From Myxococcales bacterium (GTDB lineage Bacteria > Myxococcota_A > Polyangia > Polyangiales > Polyangiaceae): a stretch of 64,000 bases of DNA. The notes under the pieces are model-generated. The model was not told where the DNA came from and ran no database searches. It worked only from the letters and a program-made list of their open reading frames with translations. A program made the position numbers and the translations under genes. Positions 1-7,638 of the stretch are shown piece by piece; the first letter of the stretch is position 1; each line of letters starts with the position of its first letter. Location of the stretch: positions 36,949 through 100,948 of the forward strand of contig CAHJWM010000018.1 of NCBI GenBank assembly GCA_903642325.1, in the 5' to 3' direction.

Positions 1-297
1 TATCGAATTGGCAATGGCGTACATGCCGAAGCTTTGCACGCCGCCCGTCAAACGCCGAACGCAAGCTGCCCTTAGCTCGGCAGCGCGGCGGTATCGCCCG
101 CGAGCACCTCGAGTGAAACGTGGCTGGCCGGAACTCGGCGTGTTCGGCAGTGGATATCGCGATGCGATGAGCACCGACGCCGACCGCAGCGCGAATTGGA
201 GCGGGGGCCGGATCCAAAAATAGACTGACGCGGATTTTAGCGGCGGCCAATGTACCGCTTGCAAAGCCATGACTTTGAACCTAGTCGTTGGCACTTC
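1..297. other. Left-edge region without a supported gene
   Basis: I see no recognisable gene here. A 71-residue open frame at 8-223 is Arg/Ala-rich, resembles nothing I know, and has no convincing ribosome binding site. The region contains an A-rich tail near 215-222 just before the oxidoreductase gene. Confidence 0.4.
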
Positions 298-1020
298 ATG
301 TCGAGTACGCAAGCGGCGCTCGTTCTCGGCGCATCGGGATCGGTCGGTAACGCGCTAATCAAGGAGCTGATTCGCAATGGGTCGTTCAACCCCATCGTCA
401 CCCTGGTGCGCCGTCCGCAAGCCGACCAGGTCGCCATGGCACGTGACGCGGGGGTCGAGCTGCGGGAGGTTGTTGTTCCTGCAATGGCGCCGGCGACTCT
501 TCGAACCGCGACTGCAGAAGCCGTCAATTCGATCGAAGGCGGCGTCGTCGGATTGAGTGTGTTGGGTGTCGGGGCCGGCACTGCAAAACTCACGATCGAC
601 GAACACCGCGCGGTCGACGTGAATCTGAATGCGGCCTTTGCGCAAGGGCTGAAGGCATCAGGGCGCGTGAAGCACTTGGCGTTCATGTCCGCGGCCGGCG
701 CTGACCCCTCTGCGGCAGCGACCGGATCAGGCGCCGCAGGGCTGGCGCGCTACGCTCGTGTGAAAGGCGAGGCCGAGAAAGCAGTGAAAGCAAGCGGTCC
801 GGCGGTCGTGAGCATCTTCCGCCCGGCGATGATCATCGGGTCGCAACACACGCCCTGGTTGCTGGAGAAAGTGGTGCCCGCGTTCTCATTCCTGACGCCG
901 GCAAAATACAAGTCGATCACCGTCGAGCAAATCGCAAAAGCCATGGTCGCGACGTCACGGCATACGCCCGCAAAATCCGAGGTCTATCATTACCCTGAAA
1001 TGATGGCGTTGAGTCACTGA
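298..1020 (+). CDS. NAD(P)-binding SDR-like oxidoreductase (HTATIP2/NmrA-like)
   Basis: A 240-residue cytoplasmic protein with an N-terminal Rossmann motif LVLGASGSVG (residues 8-17) that fits NAD(P)H binding. A later YARVKGEAEK segment supplies the Tyr-x-x-x-Lys pair of atypical short-chain dehydrogenases. The length and the pattern 'AFMSAAGADP' resemble the HTATIP2/TIP30-like branch of the NAD(P)-binding family, usually of unknown substrate. The ATG at 298 is preferred over an in-frame ATG at 250, because the Rossmann strand begins six residues after it and the extra 16 residues look non-coding. It stands alone, converging on the hydrolase gene to its right. Family assignment is solid; the reaction is unknown. 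Confidence 0.85.
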   Translation: MSSTQAALVLGASGSVGNALIKELIRNGSFNPIVTLVRRPQADQVAMARDAGVELREVVVPAMAPATLRTATAEAVNSIEGGVVGLSVLGVGAGTAKLTIDEHRAVDVNLNAAFAQGLKASGRVKHLAFMSAAGADPSAAATGSGAAGLARYARVKGEAEKAVKASGPAVVSIFRPAMIIGSQHTPWLLEKVVPAFSFLTPAKYKSITVEQIAKAMVATSRHTPAKSEVYHYPEMMALSH

Positions 1021-1111
1021 CTGGCACGCAGTGCCGTAAGAGGCCAGAGGCGACGCGGTCGAAGAGCATGTTGCGTCGTCATGCACGTACCCCTATCGTC
1101 ATGCACCTAAT

Positions 1112-1984
1112 TCATGTGACTCGAGACTGAGCCAAGTGAGTCAGTATCAATTCGAGGAATCTTTGTGGCTGCTCGAGCGGAACGACGTGACCGCAATCAG
1201 CAATCTCGGCATATCTCAAATTGTCGGCTACCGGTTGGAGCTGACGACGCAGATAGTCTTTGACCAATCCGGCGCCCACCACGAGGGTCGGTTGCCGGAG
1301 GCGGCCCGTAATGAACGCCTGCTCGTATTGCGCCTTCGCTTCGGCCAGCGCGCGGTATTGCCCAAAGCCGCCGCGGAGGGCCTCCCGCCCCGAATAGACC
1401 TGGACGAAGTGAGCTCGTGTCTCCTCCTCGAGCGGACGGACGGTCTGGCTCTCGAAGAACCAATTCAAGTAAGCGGCCTCATTGCCTTCGATCGCGCGCT
1501 CGGCGAGTCCGGGCGACGCGTGGAAGCCGTACCACCAAGGGGGTCCATTTTTTAGGAACTCCTCCGCACCGGGCAACGCGCCCAACAAAGATTCGGAGAG
1601 AACCAATGTTTGAACGAGGGGCTCATGGCGCAGCGCGAGCATGGCCGCCGGCCACGCGCCCACGTCGAAGGCGACGACCGATGCTCGCTCGACGCCAAGC
1701 GCGCCCAAGAGCGCGGCTAAGTCCGCGGCCAGTGTATGCGGATCATAACCGCTCTCGGGCCGCGAGCTGCCGCCGACGCCACGAAGGTCCGGCGCAACGA
1801 CCTCGTACCCTGCCGCAAGCAAGCCGGGAATGATCGCCTTCCACACGGTCCAATCGAAGGGCCAGCCATGTACTAAAAGCACGGCGCGATCGCTTCCCGA
1901 GCCCAATCGTGCGGACACGGCCGCCTGAATGGTGATTCCGTTGGCACGTACCTGGATCACCTCGATGCCTTCGCAGTGTTGCAT
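1112..1984 (-). CDS. Alpha/beta hydrolase, epoxide hydrolase-like
   Basis: A 290-residue alpha/beta-hydrolase-fold enzyme. The oxyanion-hole motif HGWP (39-42) is followed by DLRGVGGSS, and the nucleophile elbow reads VVAFDVGAW with Asp107 where lipases and esterases have Ser. An Asp nucleophile with HGxP is the pattern of epoxide hydrolases and haloalkane dehalogenases. The catalytic His is likely His266 in DCGHVVPLEQP. The elbow Gly two residues before the nucleophile is replaced by Ala105, a small residue. No signal peptide, so cytoplasmic. Divergent from the HxlR regulator at 2236, which may control it. Substrate is not predictable; a haloalkane dehalogenase or C-C hydrolase relative remains possible. 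Confidence 0.85.
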   Translation of the reverse strand: MQHCEGIEVIQVRANGITIQAAVSARLGSGSDRAVLLVHGWPFDWTVWKAIIPGLLAAGYEVVAPDLRGVGGSSRPESGYDPHTLAADLAALLGALGVERASVVAFDVGAWPAAMLALRHEPLVQTLVLSESLLGALPGAEEFLKNGPPWWYGFHASPGLAERAIEGNEAAYLNWFFESQTVRPLEEETRAHFVQVYSGREALRGGFGQYRALAEAKAQYEQAFITGRLRQPTLVVGAGLVKDYLRRQLQPVADNLRYAEIADCGHVVPLEQPQRFLELILTHLAQSRVT

Positions 1985-2059
1985 GGCCGGACCCTGGCGG
2001 TCGCCGGCGCCGTTTGCAATCAGAGACCAAAAGGTAACTTAGTGCACCGCAACAGATTC

Positions 2060-2192
2060 GCGTGCGAGGGTCGATGAAGCCCCGAAGCACCAGCCTGCGA
2101 AGCCGTCGTGAGGGGCTCGGCGAAAGCCCCGGTGAAAGCGTCTTAATGCGGCGGTTGCCGCAAATGCACTAGTTGCGTGCGAGGGTCGATGA
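2060..2192. repeat. 18-bp direct repeat in the hydrolase/HxlR divergent promoter region
   Basis: The 18-mer GCGTGCGAGGGTCGATGA occurs exactly at 2060-2077 and again at 2175-2192, 115 bp apart, inside the 251-bp gap between the divergent hydrolase and HxlR-type regulator genes. Two identical sites in a divergent promoter are what paired operators of the adjacent regulator could look like, or they may mark a small local duplication. No binding evidence exists in sequence alone. Confidence 0.6.
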
Positions 2193-2235
2193 GGCATCAT
2201 AAAGCAGCGCGCTCATTTGTGATGCATGCTTCTGG

Positions 2236-2622
2236 ATGCAAACAGCCCCGTGCCTGGCACGGCCCTTACTTGATCAGTTGGCCGATCGCTGGGCCCCCGT
2301 CATCCTCGTCGTCCTGGGTGACGGCGCGGCTCGCTTCAATGCACTCAAGAGGGCGGTAGTCGGTGTCTCACAAAAGGTCCTGGGCGAGACGCTGAGGCAT
2401 CTCGAACGCACGGGGCTCATCGAACGACGCGTGCTCGCAACTAGGCCGATCGCGGTGGAGTACTCGTTGACCCAGCTGGGAGCCGCCCTGCTTCCAATCG
2501 TCCAGGCGCTGCGAGCGTTTGGCATCGCGCACCACGATGCCATTGCCGCTGCCCAAGAGCGCTACGACTGCGCGGCCCTGAGCAAATCGACCCTCCGACT
2601 GAAAACAGCCAGTGGGCTCTAG
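2236..2622 (+). CDS. HxlR-family winged-helix transcriptional regulator
   Basis: A 128-residue MarR/HxlR-type regulator. The family pattern is clear: an N-terminal Cys (residue 6), 'LLDQLADRWAPVILVVL' as the first helix, 'RFNALKRAVVGVSQKVLGETLRHLERTGLIERR' as helix-turn-helix, and 'VEYSLTQLGAALLPIVQAL' as wing and dimer helix. HxlR proteins sense small molecules or redox state, often through the N-terminal Cys, and usually act on a neighbouring divergent gene. Here that is the epoxide-hydrolase-like gene, with a repeated 18-mer between them. The ATG at 2236 places the Cys at the usual distance; no strong Shine-Dalgarno sequence is visible. Confidence 0.88.
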   Translation: MQTAPCLARPLLDQLADRWAPVILVVLGDGAARFNALKRAVVGVSQKVLGETLRHLERTGLIERRVLATRPIAVEYSLTQLGAALLPIVQALRAFGIAHHDAIAAAQERYDCAALSKSTLRLKTASGL

Positions 2623-2657
2623 CCACTTGGCGAAGCGATGCTCTAAGAAGATGGTTG

Positions 2658-2699
2658 GATGGTCACGGAGCGCGTCGAGCGACGTCTCAGCCTTCGGCG
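2658..2699. repeat. Dispersed bipartite repeat, copy 1
   Basis: GATGGTCAC at 2658, 21 bases, then CAGCCTTCGGCG at 2688-2699. The same two blocks at nearly the same spacing occur at 6476-6516 and 42736-42776, all outside recognisable genes. This copy lies just downstream of the HxlR gene. It could be an intergenic repeat family or fragments of an old gene. Confidence 0.4.
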
Positions 2700-2879
2700 T
2701 CGTGATGCGGCGCGCCAGCGCGGCCCGTCCCAACCCGGCCCGGACGCTCACAGCGCGGCCTGTTCGCGTAATCTCTGACGTTAACCAAAGTTGAAGCGAA
2801 GTCACAACGTGAGAGGCTCTCGTGACCAGTGGCAGCGGGCAGGTCCGTGAACCCGACTGCACGGGCGATTACCTCTTTA

Positions 2880-2999
2880 CGGGTCATCCAACGCGTGCTG
2901 ATGAACAAGACCCGCTGCCAGGTGTACTATTTCTACGACCAAGAGCAGGGCGTGGTCGAGATCCACTCGGTCTGGGGTGCTCGAAAAGAACGCGGCCAA
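2880..2999 (+). pseudogene. Remnant of a RelE/ParE-family toxin (C-terminal part)
   Basis: About 40 residues match the C-terminal half of ParE/RelE toxins: a 'RVLMNKTRCQVYYFYD' strand pair followed by 'GVVEIHSVWGARKERG', equivalent to the family's 'RRVLL.RT..HVYY....' and 'V.VLAVWGA.RG.GP' signature. The N-terminal helices are absent, and the open frame then runs on to 3080 with unrelated residues. No antitoxin gene is visible upstream. I read this as a decayed toxin stub between the HxlR gene and the DUF4143 ATPase. A short divergent protein starting at the internal ATG (2901) cannot be excluded. Confidence 0.55.
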
Positions 3000-3069
3000 A
3001 GCCGTAGCGTTTTTCTCGTGCGCTGCACATCCATTGCCCAAGCCACCCTCAACTCTGCTCGATCCACTA

Positions 3070-3102
3070 TTGCAAATTGAACGTCAGGAGTTTAATTTGC
3101 AA
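3070..3102. promoter_or_regulatory. Inverted repeat at the start of the DUF4143 ATPase gene
   Basis: TTGCAAATT at 3070-3078 and AATTTGCAA at 3094-3102 form perfect 9-bp arms around a 15-base spacer containing the Shine-Dalgarno-like CAGGAG (3085-3090). The right arm ends two bases before the ATG at 3105. The arms are strikingly AT-rich against their surroundings. An operator for autoregulation, or an RNA hairpin presenting or hiding the ribosome binding site, would both fit; this is inference. Confidence 0.6.
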
Positions 3103-3104
3103 GG

Positions 3105-4277
3105 ATGATCCCGAGACGGGCTTTTACCCTCGTTCAGGCCGCCCTGAACCGACAAGCCGCGGTAGCCCTGATCGGTCCGCGGCAGGTCGGGAAGACAACG
3201 CTGGCCCATCTGATCACCGAAGCATTCGGTAAAACAGCTCTTTACCTCGACCTTGAGGCCCGGGAAGACCGCGTAAAGCTCGGCGACGCCGCGCTCTTCC
3301 TACGAGCCTACGAGGATCGCTTGGTCATCCTCGACGAGATCCACCGCGTGCCTGAGCTCTTCGCAACGCTGCGAGGTCTGATCGATCAGGGACGCAGGCG
3401 CGGCCTTCGGCACGGACGCTTCCTGATCCTAGGCTCTGCATCGATCGATCTGCTCCGCCAATCAGGCGAGAGCCTCGCCGGCCGCATTGCCTACGTGGAA
3501 ATGGGACCGCTCGATGCGCTCGAGGTTGCAGGCACCGGCGCAGCGCTTTCCACCCTCTGGGTGCGCGGTGGCTTCCCCGACAGCTACCTGGCTCGCTCAG
3601 ACGCCGAGAGCCTAGCCATTCGCGACGACTTCATCCGGACGTATCTGGAACGCGACGTGCCGCAATTCGGACCGCGCATCCCGGCGGAGACGCTCGAACG
3701 ACTATGGACGATGCTGGCGCACAGCCAGGGCACGCTGCTCAACGCCTCGCGTCTGGCTGCCGGGCTATCGATCAGCGCCCCCGCCATTACGCGCTATGTC
3801 GACCTGCTTGCGGATTTGCTGCTCGTGCGGCGTCTACCGCCGCTGCACGCGAATACCGGCAAGCGGTTGGTGAAATCGCCCAAGGTCTATGTGCGCGACA
3901 GCGGCTTGCTCCACGCTCTGCTCGGCATCGCCGACTACAACGAGCTCGCCGGCCATCCGGTCGTGGGCACGAGCTGGGAAGGCTTTGTAGTCGAAAATCT
4001 GCTGGCAGCCGCTCCACCACGTACGCAGGCCAGCTTTTACCGGACGTCTGCCGGGGCGGAGATCGACCTCGTGCTTGATTTGCCGGGACGCGCTCGCTGG
4101 GCCATCGAGATCAAGCGCGGGCTGACACCTAAGCCGGAGAAAGGCTTTCACATCGCGTGCGACGACATCGAGCCGCAAAAACGCTTCGTCGTCTACTCCG
4201 GTGAGGATCGCTATCCAATTAGCCCAGAGCTCGAGGCGATCAGCGTGCGCGCGATGGCCGAGATCCTGGCAACATGA
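3105..4277 (+). CDS. AAA ATPase with DUF4143 domain
   Basis: A 390-residue protein of the common bacterial 'ATP-binding protein / DUF4143' family. Walker A is GPRQVGKTT (24-32) and Walker B is LVILDEIH (73-80); GSASIDLLRQ fits sensor 1. The second half contains a winged-helix-like 'SASRLAAGLSISAPAITRYVDLL'-type segment and the DUF4143 nuclease-fold-like tail around 'EIDLVLDLPG...AIEIKRG', which keeps the D-(x)n-E-x-K pattern of restriction-endonuclease-like folds. The cellular role of this family is unsettled; links to mobile and defence-like islands have been suggested. The ATG at 3105 follows the 3070-3102 inverted repeat directly. A broken toxin gene lies upstream. Confidence 0.9.
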   Translation: MIPRRAFTLVQAALNRQAAVALIGPRQVGKTTLAHLITEAFGKTALYLDLEAREDRVKLGDAALFLRAYEDRLVILDEIHRVPELFATLRGLIDQGRRRGLRHGRFLILGSASIDLLRQSGESLAGRIAYVEMGPLDALEVAGTGAALSTLWVRGGFPDSYLARSDAESLAIRDDFIRTYLERDVPQFGPRIPAETLERLWTMLAHSQGTLLNASRLAAGLSISAPAITRYVDLLADLLLVRRLPPLHANTGKRLVKSPKVYVRDSGLLHALLGIADYNELAGHPVVGTSWEGFVVENLLAAAPPRTQASFYRTSAGAEIDLVLDLPGRARWAIEIKRGLTPKPEKGFHIACDDIEPQKRFVVYSGEDRYPISPELEAISVRAMAEILAT

Positions 4278-4826
4278 GCCTCAAAGGCGAGCGTGAGAGC
4301 GGCTGCGCAACGCACGACACCAGGCCTTAAATCGACCCTTCCGCGCCAGCGAGCAAATGAAGCCCGATCTTGAAGCCACACGCCCGGCCGAACAGCGCGG
4401 TCGAGGGGCGGCGAGCAGCAGTCGCGCCCACCCGCCGCGCACGTCAGAGTTATCGGCGGGTCGCCGACCACCCTGCGCTCGAAACGGGGATCTTCATGGT
4501 CGCAGTGTTGCGAACGTATCGAGCCGGGGTGTTTGATAGTCACGCAACGGGGGCAAGCGGCGCAGCCTGCGGCGGCCAGGGAGCGCCGGCAAGGCTTTCG
4601 GCGCAGGCATACCGTCACTTCCGGCAGACCAATGTCACCGACCATTACCGCTGGCACTTGTACGCACCATCGCACGTGCTTGCTAGGCGCTGCTCGCTAT
4701 CGACACGTCCGCGCCACTCGAGGGGAGCACGGCGTCAGCCTCAGCTGCACACTCGAGGGAACCGCCGACTGCACGATGGCGCGGCGCGACGGTCGCCATC
4801 TCCCGACCTTCGAGACGACCCGCAAG
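4278..4826. other. Gene-poor interval
   Basis: About 550 bases between the ATPase and the convergent lipoprotein gene. Open frames exist on both strands (for example 4370-4840 plus and 4211-4675 minus) but their translations are Arg/Cys/His-rich, show no family signature, and none has a clear ribosome binding site. It may contain decayed coding sequence. I support no feature here. Confidence 0.4.
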
Positions 4827-6347
4827 CTATTGCGGCGTGACGTGAACGACCTTGCAACCGGCGTTGTTGTCAGTATTCAATTTAGCGGGACCGCCGCCGT
4901 ATTGGCCGATCATCCAGGTCGAGCCGTCCGTCGGATCTTGTGCGGCGGAGTAGTAGTCTCCCCAGCGGGTTTGGGCACTGCCGTCGCTGAGCTGAGCGGT
5001 GCCGTTCACGATCTTGTTGGGCTCATAAGCTAGACCAGAGTTGTATACGCCCATCAGCGCAAGCCCAATTGGCCCCTGTTTCGTGGAAGACGACGCAAGC
5101 ATCCACACGTTGCCGGCTTTGTCGACGCCGGGAACCCCAAACCACAATTGATTGCCAGGGGAAGCGAAGTCATGCGTTTTTGCCGTGTTCGTCGTGGTGT
5201 CGATATCGAATAAGCGTTCGCAAGTCGAGCCGTTGCAGATAGTCGTTCTGGCCCAGTAAATGTGCCCGTTCTGGAACATCGCTTTCACTTCTCCAGCCTC
5301 GATACCGTTGCCGTTGACGCTCACACCCGTGCTGCCCCAAGTCGGTGCTAAATCGACTCGGGGGATTGTGATGTTGTGCACTTGGATCTTGACGTTACCG
5401 GCCGATTGCGTGCCGTCCGCGCTGAGCCAACTCAGTGTCGAGGAGTCGGCCATGGTGACAGCGTAGGCGCTGCTCGAGGGCATTCCGCCGTATTTGACGG
5501 CGACCCAGTTGTCGGCGGACATCAGATTGCAAGAGGTGGGTGAAACCACGGCCGCATCTCCGTTGTACAGGTCTGGCTTGTCCACCACCCAAGCGCAATT
5601 TCCGTGGTACACGAGTAAGACCTTGTCGGCGCTCACCGTCGGCTGCGGGTTGTCGATGAGCTCGGTGTTCCGCGCCACCACCGACGCTTTCCAGCTCGAC
5701 GCACTGGCGTCCGTGCTTACCATCACCTGGACGCCCCAAGCGGCGCCGGTCACGTTCTGAAGAATCGTCGTGATGAACCAACGCTGCGAGGGGATATCGA
5801 ACACGATATGCGTGTCGCCAATCTTGCTGCCTTGCAGCGCCTTCCAGGTGTACTGATGGTCCGCGACGCCCGTCTTCTTGTTATAAAAATACGCCGTCGA
5901 TTGTCCGACCATACCGAAGATGTCATTGCCCGCGGCGACATCGGGATCGGGAACTCCCGAACAACTGGTATCGAAGGACTGAACGAGGGGCGGTCCGCCA
6001 GTCAGTGCGATGCCGCCTCCCGTACCACCGCCACCCGAGGTGCCGGAGCTACCCGCCGCCCCGCCACCACCGGGGACCCCGTCCGTGCCCGCCGCGCCCG
6101 CCGTAGCGGGGCCGCTACCAGACGAACCGCCGCTCGAGTTGTCGCCGCCCGAGCTGCCGCCGCCGTTCGATGCACCGCCTGGCGAGGCGCTGCCGCCAAT
6201 CCCAACACCACCTGCGCTCGAAGCCCCTGGGCTTGCGCCGGCTTCCGACGAGGCGCCGCCGCTTCCGTTTGCGCCACACGCCAAAAGCAAGGACGCCGCT
6301 GCCGCAACGACGCTCCGCGTGACCAAACGACTTTGCACGGTTAACAT
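4827..6347 (-). CDS. Secreted lipoprotein with Gly/Ser-rich linker and propeller-like body
   Basis: A 506-residue exported protein. The signal peptide ends in a lipobox LLAC (Cys24), followed by about 95 residues of Gly/Ser/Ala-rich low-complexity sequence and a globular domain of about 380 residues. The domain is rich in Trp/Tyr and short repeats such as 'IVFDIPSQRWFITTI' and 'WFGVPGVDKAGNVWMLAS', and ends in 'WMIGQYGGGPAK'. The domain is paralogous to the protein encoded at 35707-36966, which shares the ending 'IGNYGGPAK...KVVHIT'. Such bodies are often beta-propellers; no catalytic residues are recognisable. The ATG at 6347 is chosen over an in-frame TTG at 6356. It is probably anchored to a membrane or exported to the surface. 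Confidence 0.85.
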   Translation of the reverse strand: MLTVQSRLVTRSVVAAAASLLLACGANGSGGASSEAGASPGASSAGGVGIGGSASPGGASNGGGSSGGDNSSGGSSGSGPATAGAAGTDGVPGGGGAAGSSGTSGGGGTGGGIALTGGPPLVQSFDTSCSGVPDPDVAAGNDIFGMVGQSTAYFYNKKTGVADHQYTWKALQGSKIGDTHIVFDIPSQRWFITTILQNVTGAAWGVQVMVSTDASASSWKASVVARNTELIDNPQPTVSADKVLLVYHGNCAWVVDKPDLYNGDAAVVSPTSCNLMSADNWVAVKYGGMPSSSAYAVTMADSSTLSWLSADGTQSAGNVKIQVHNITIPRVDLAPTWGSTGVSVNGNGIEAGEVKAMFQNGHIYWARTTICNGSTCERLFDIDTTTNTAKTHDFASPGNQLWFGVPGVDKAGNVWMLASSSTKQGPIGLALMGVYNSGLAYEPNKIVNGTAQLSDGSAQTRWGDYYSAAQDPTDGSTWMIGQYGGGPAKLNTDNNAGCKVVHVTPQ

Positions 6348-6475
6348 TCTTACCAAGATGGCACCCGGCCTACAATTCGGCTCAAAATTGTAACGATCGG
6401 CGGGCGAAACCGCTCACAATCGGACCCCACTAAACGATGCCACTAGGATTCGGGCGCGCCAAGAGAAGTTGGGGT

Positions 6476-6516
6476 GATGGTCACGGTGGGCGGCGAAGAG
6501 CCCGCAGCCTTCGGCG
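6476..6516. repeat. Dispersed bipartite repeat, copy 3
   Basis: GATGGTCAC at 6476-6484 and CAGCCTTCGGCG at 6505-6516 with a 20-base spacer, matching the copies at 2658-2699 and 42736-42776. It lies between the lipoprotein start at 6347 and a broken lipoprotein gene at 6615. Confidence 0.4.
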
Positions 6517-6614
6517 ACAATGCCGGCTTAGCTGAGTGAGCGCCAGTGACAGCGAAGCTTGCGTGGGAATCGAGTGCTACGCTCCCACTATGCTGCGTGG
6601 GGGATTGCTGTGCC

Positions 6615-6997
6615 ATGTTTGGGCTATTGCTCATCGGTTTCGTCGCCTGTGGCGGCCGAGCTACGGATGCCCTGTGGTGGTGACCGGGAGCGCCGGCGTG
6701 CCAGGGGCCGGAAGCGCCGGGACCTCGCCGATGCCGGCCTTCGAAGGCGGCAGTGCGGGGGAAGCAGGCGCCGAAAGCGGAGGCGCGGCCGGCGTCGACT
6801 GCTCGATGGACCCGCCCGACGCCGAGCCACGGATCGCGGAAGCGGGCGCATCTGGCCGCGGCCGGCCTGCGCAGATTGTCGCAGCGTGGCGTCCAGCGGC
6901 GCCGCGGTTCGTCCTCCAAAGCCGAACGCAGCGCGTCGCTCGCGCGCCTTCGCAAACCTTGCTGTCTTCCGGCACCACCGCGGCAACGCTCTCTTAG
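6615..6997 (+). pseudogene. Frameshifted remnant of a myxobacterial lipoprotein gene
   Basis: From ATG 6615 the frame reads a good lipoprotein signal, MFGLLLIGFVACGG with a lipobox VAC, and then stops at 6681. The neighbouring frame immediately continues with a Gly/Ser/Ala-rich tract of the kind that follows lipoboxes throughout this window (GSAGVPGAGSAGTSPMP, then GGSAGEAGAESGGAAGVDCS) and runs to a stop near 6997. One small indel around 6662-6685 separates the two parts. After about 60 residues the sequence becomes Arg-rich and unlike a folded domain, so most of the body is probably missing. It overlaps the 3' end of the CBS gene by a few bases. Confidence 0.55.
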
Positions 6998-7416
6998 CCG
7001 TTCGGTGGCGCCGCTACGATCTCGCCAAGCAATGATCGGCCGTCACTGCGCAAGGCCAAGTCTCCGAGCGAGAGCATGCCGACCGCGCGCTGCCTCGAGT
7101 CCACCACTAACAGTCGTCGAATCGACTTGTTGCGCATGAGCTGGATCTCCCGATCGAGGTCATCATCGGGCGAAAGCATCGTGAAATCTCGAGAACAGAC
7201 CTCTGCCGTGCGCGTGGCGGCCGGGTCGAGCCCTTCTGCCACTACCCGCACTGCGATGTCGCGGTCCGTCAGGATCCCCGTCACTCTATGCTTGTCTTCG
7301 ACGACGACCGCGCCGACGTCATTATTGCTCATTTGCCGGGCGGCATCGCTGACCGATTGCGTGCTTGAAATACAAATGGGTTGTCGGCTCATCACTTCGC
7401 TGATTCGCTTGCTCAT
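6994..7416 (-). CDS. CBS-domain protein
   Basis: A 140-residue cytoplasmic protein with two CBS motifs. The first runs from 'ISEVMSRQPICISSTQSVSDAARQM' through 'GAVVVEDKHRVTGILTDRDIAVRVV'; the second runs from 'EVCSRDFTMLSPDDDLDREIQLM' to 'IRRLLVVDSRQRAVGMLSLGDLA'. Paired CBS motifs (a Bateman module) bind adenosine nucleotides, and stand-alone versions of this size are usually regulatory or stress-related. The ATG at 7416 is preceded by GGAGAAAGTC, a strong ribosome binding site, so an in-frame extension to 7566 is rejected. It is divergent from the ATPase/Fis-like gene at 7639. Confidence 0.92.
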   Translation of the reverse strand: MSKRISEVMSRQPICISSTQSVSDAARQMSNNDVGAVVVEDKHRVTGILTDRDIAVRVVAEGLDPAATRTAEVCSRDFTMLSPDDDLDREIQLMRNKSIRRLLVVDSRQRAVGMLSLGDLALRSDGRSLLGEIVAAPPNG

Positions 7417-7638
7417 GACTTTCTCCGGTTTACGCACGTCCAATGACAGTGCAACGCGGGTGCCAGTGCTCTGGGTGCCGCCACTCGACGCCGGGCGCTT
7501 CGTGTGAGGGGGATCGGAGCTCGCGAAGCGGGCCGGGGCCATCAGGCGCGCCGCTTTTCCTGCCAAGTCCTGCGGCGTATATGTGTCAGTGCATCATCGG
7601 ACAGACGCGCGGAGTGAGCGCGATAAACACTAAACACT

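Noticed and set aside
8..223. Open frame of 71 residues at the left edge
   Set aside because: Composition is Arg/Ala/Ser-rich without any family pattern, and no ribosome binding site precedes it.
1023..1035. Small hairpin GGCAC-GCA-GTGCC after the oxidoreductase gene
   Set aside because: Five-bp stem without a T tract; too weak to call a terminator.
1076..1106. 11-bp direct repeat TCGTCATGCAC (1076-1086 and 1096-1106)
   Set aside because: Short, in the gap between convergent genes, with no partner copies seen elsewhere; chance is likely.
2368..2862. Minus-strand frame with a readable stretch (KAETSLDALRDHPTIFLEHR)
   Set aside because: It is antisense to the HxlR gene for much of its length and no family is recognised; possibly a decayed gene but not supportable.
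3105..4277. DUF4143 ATPase as part of a complete defence island
   Set aside because: No second defence gene, integrase or mobile-element end is visible near it.
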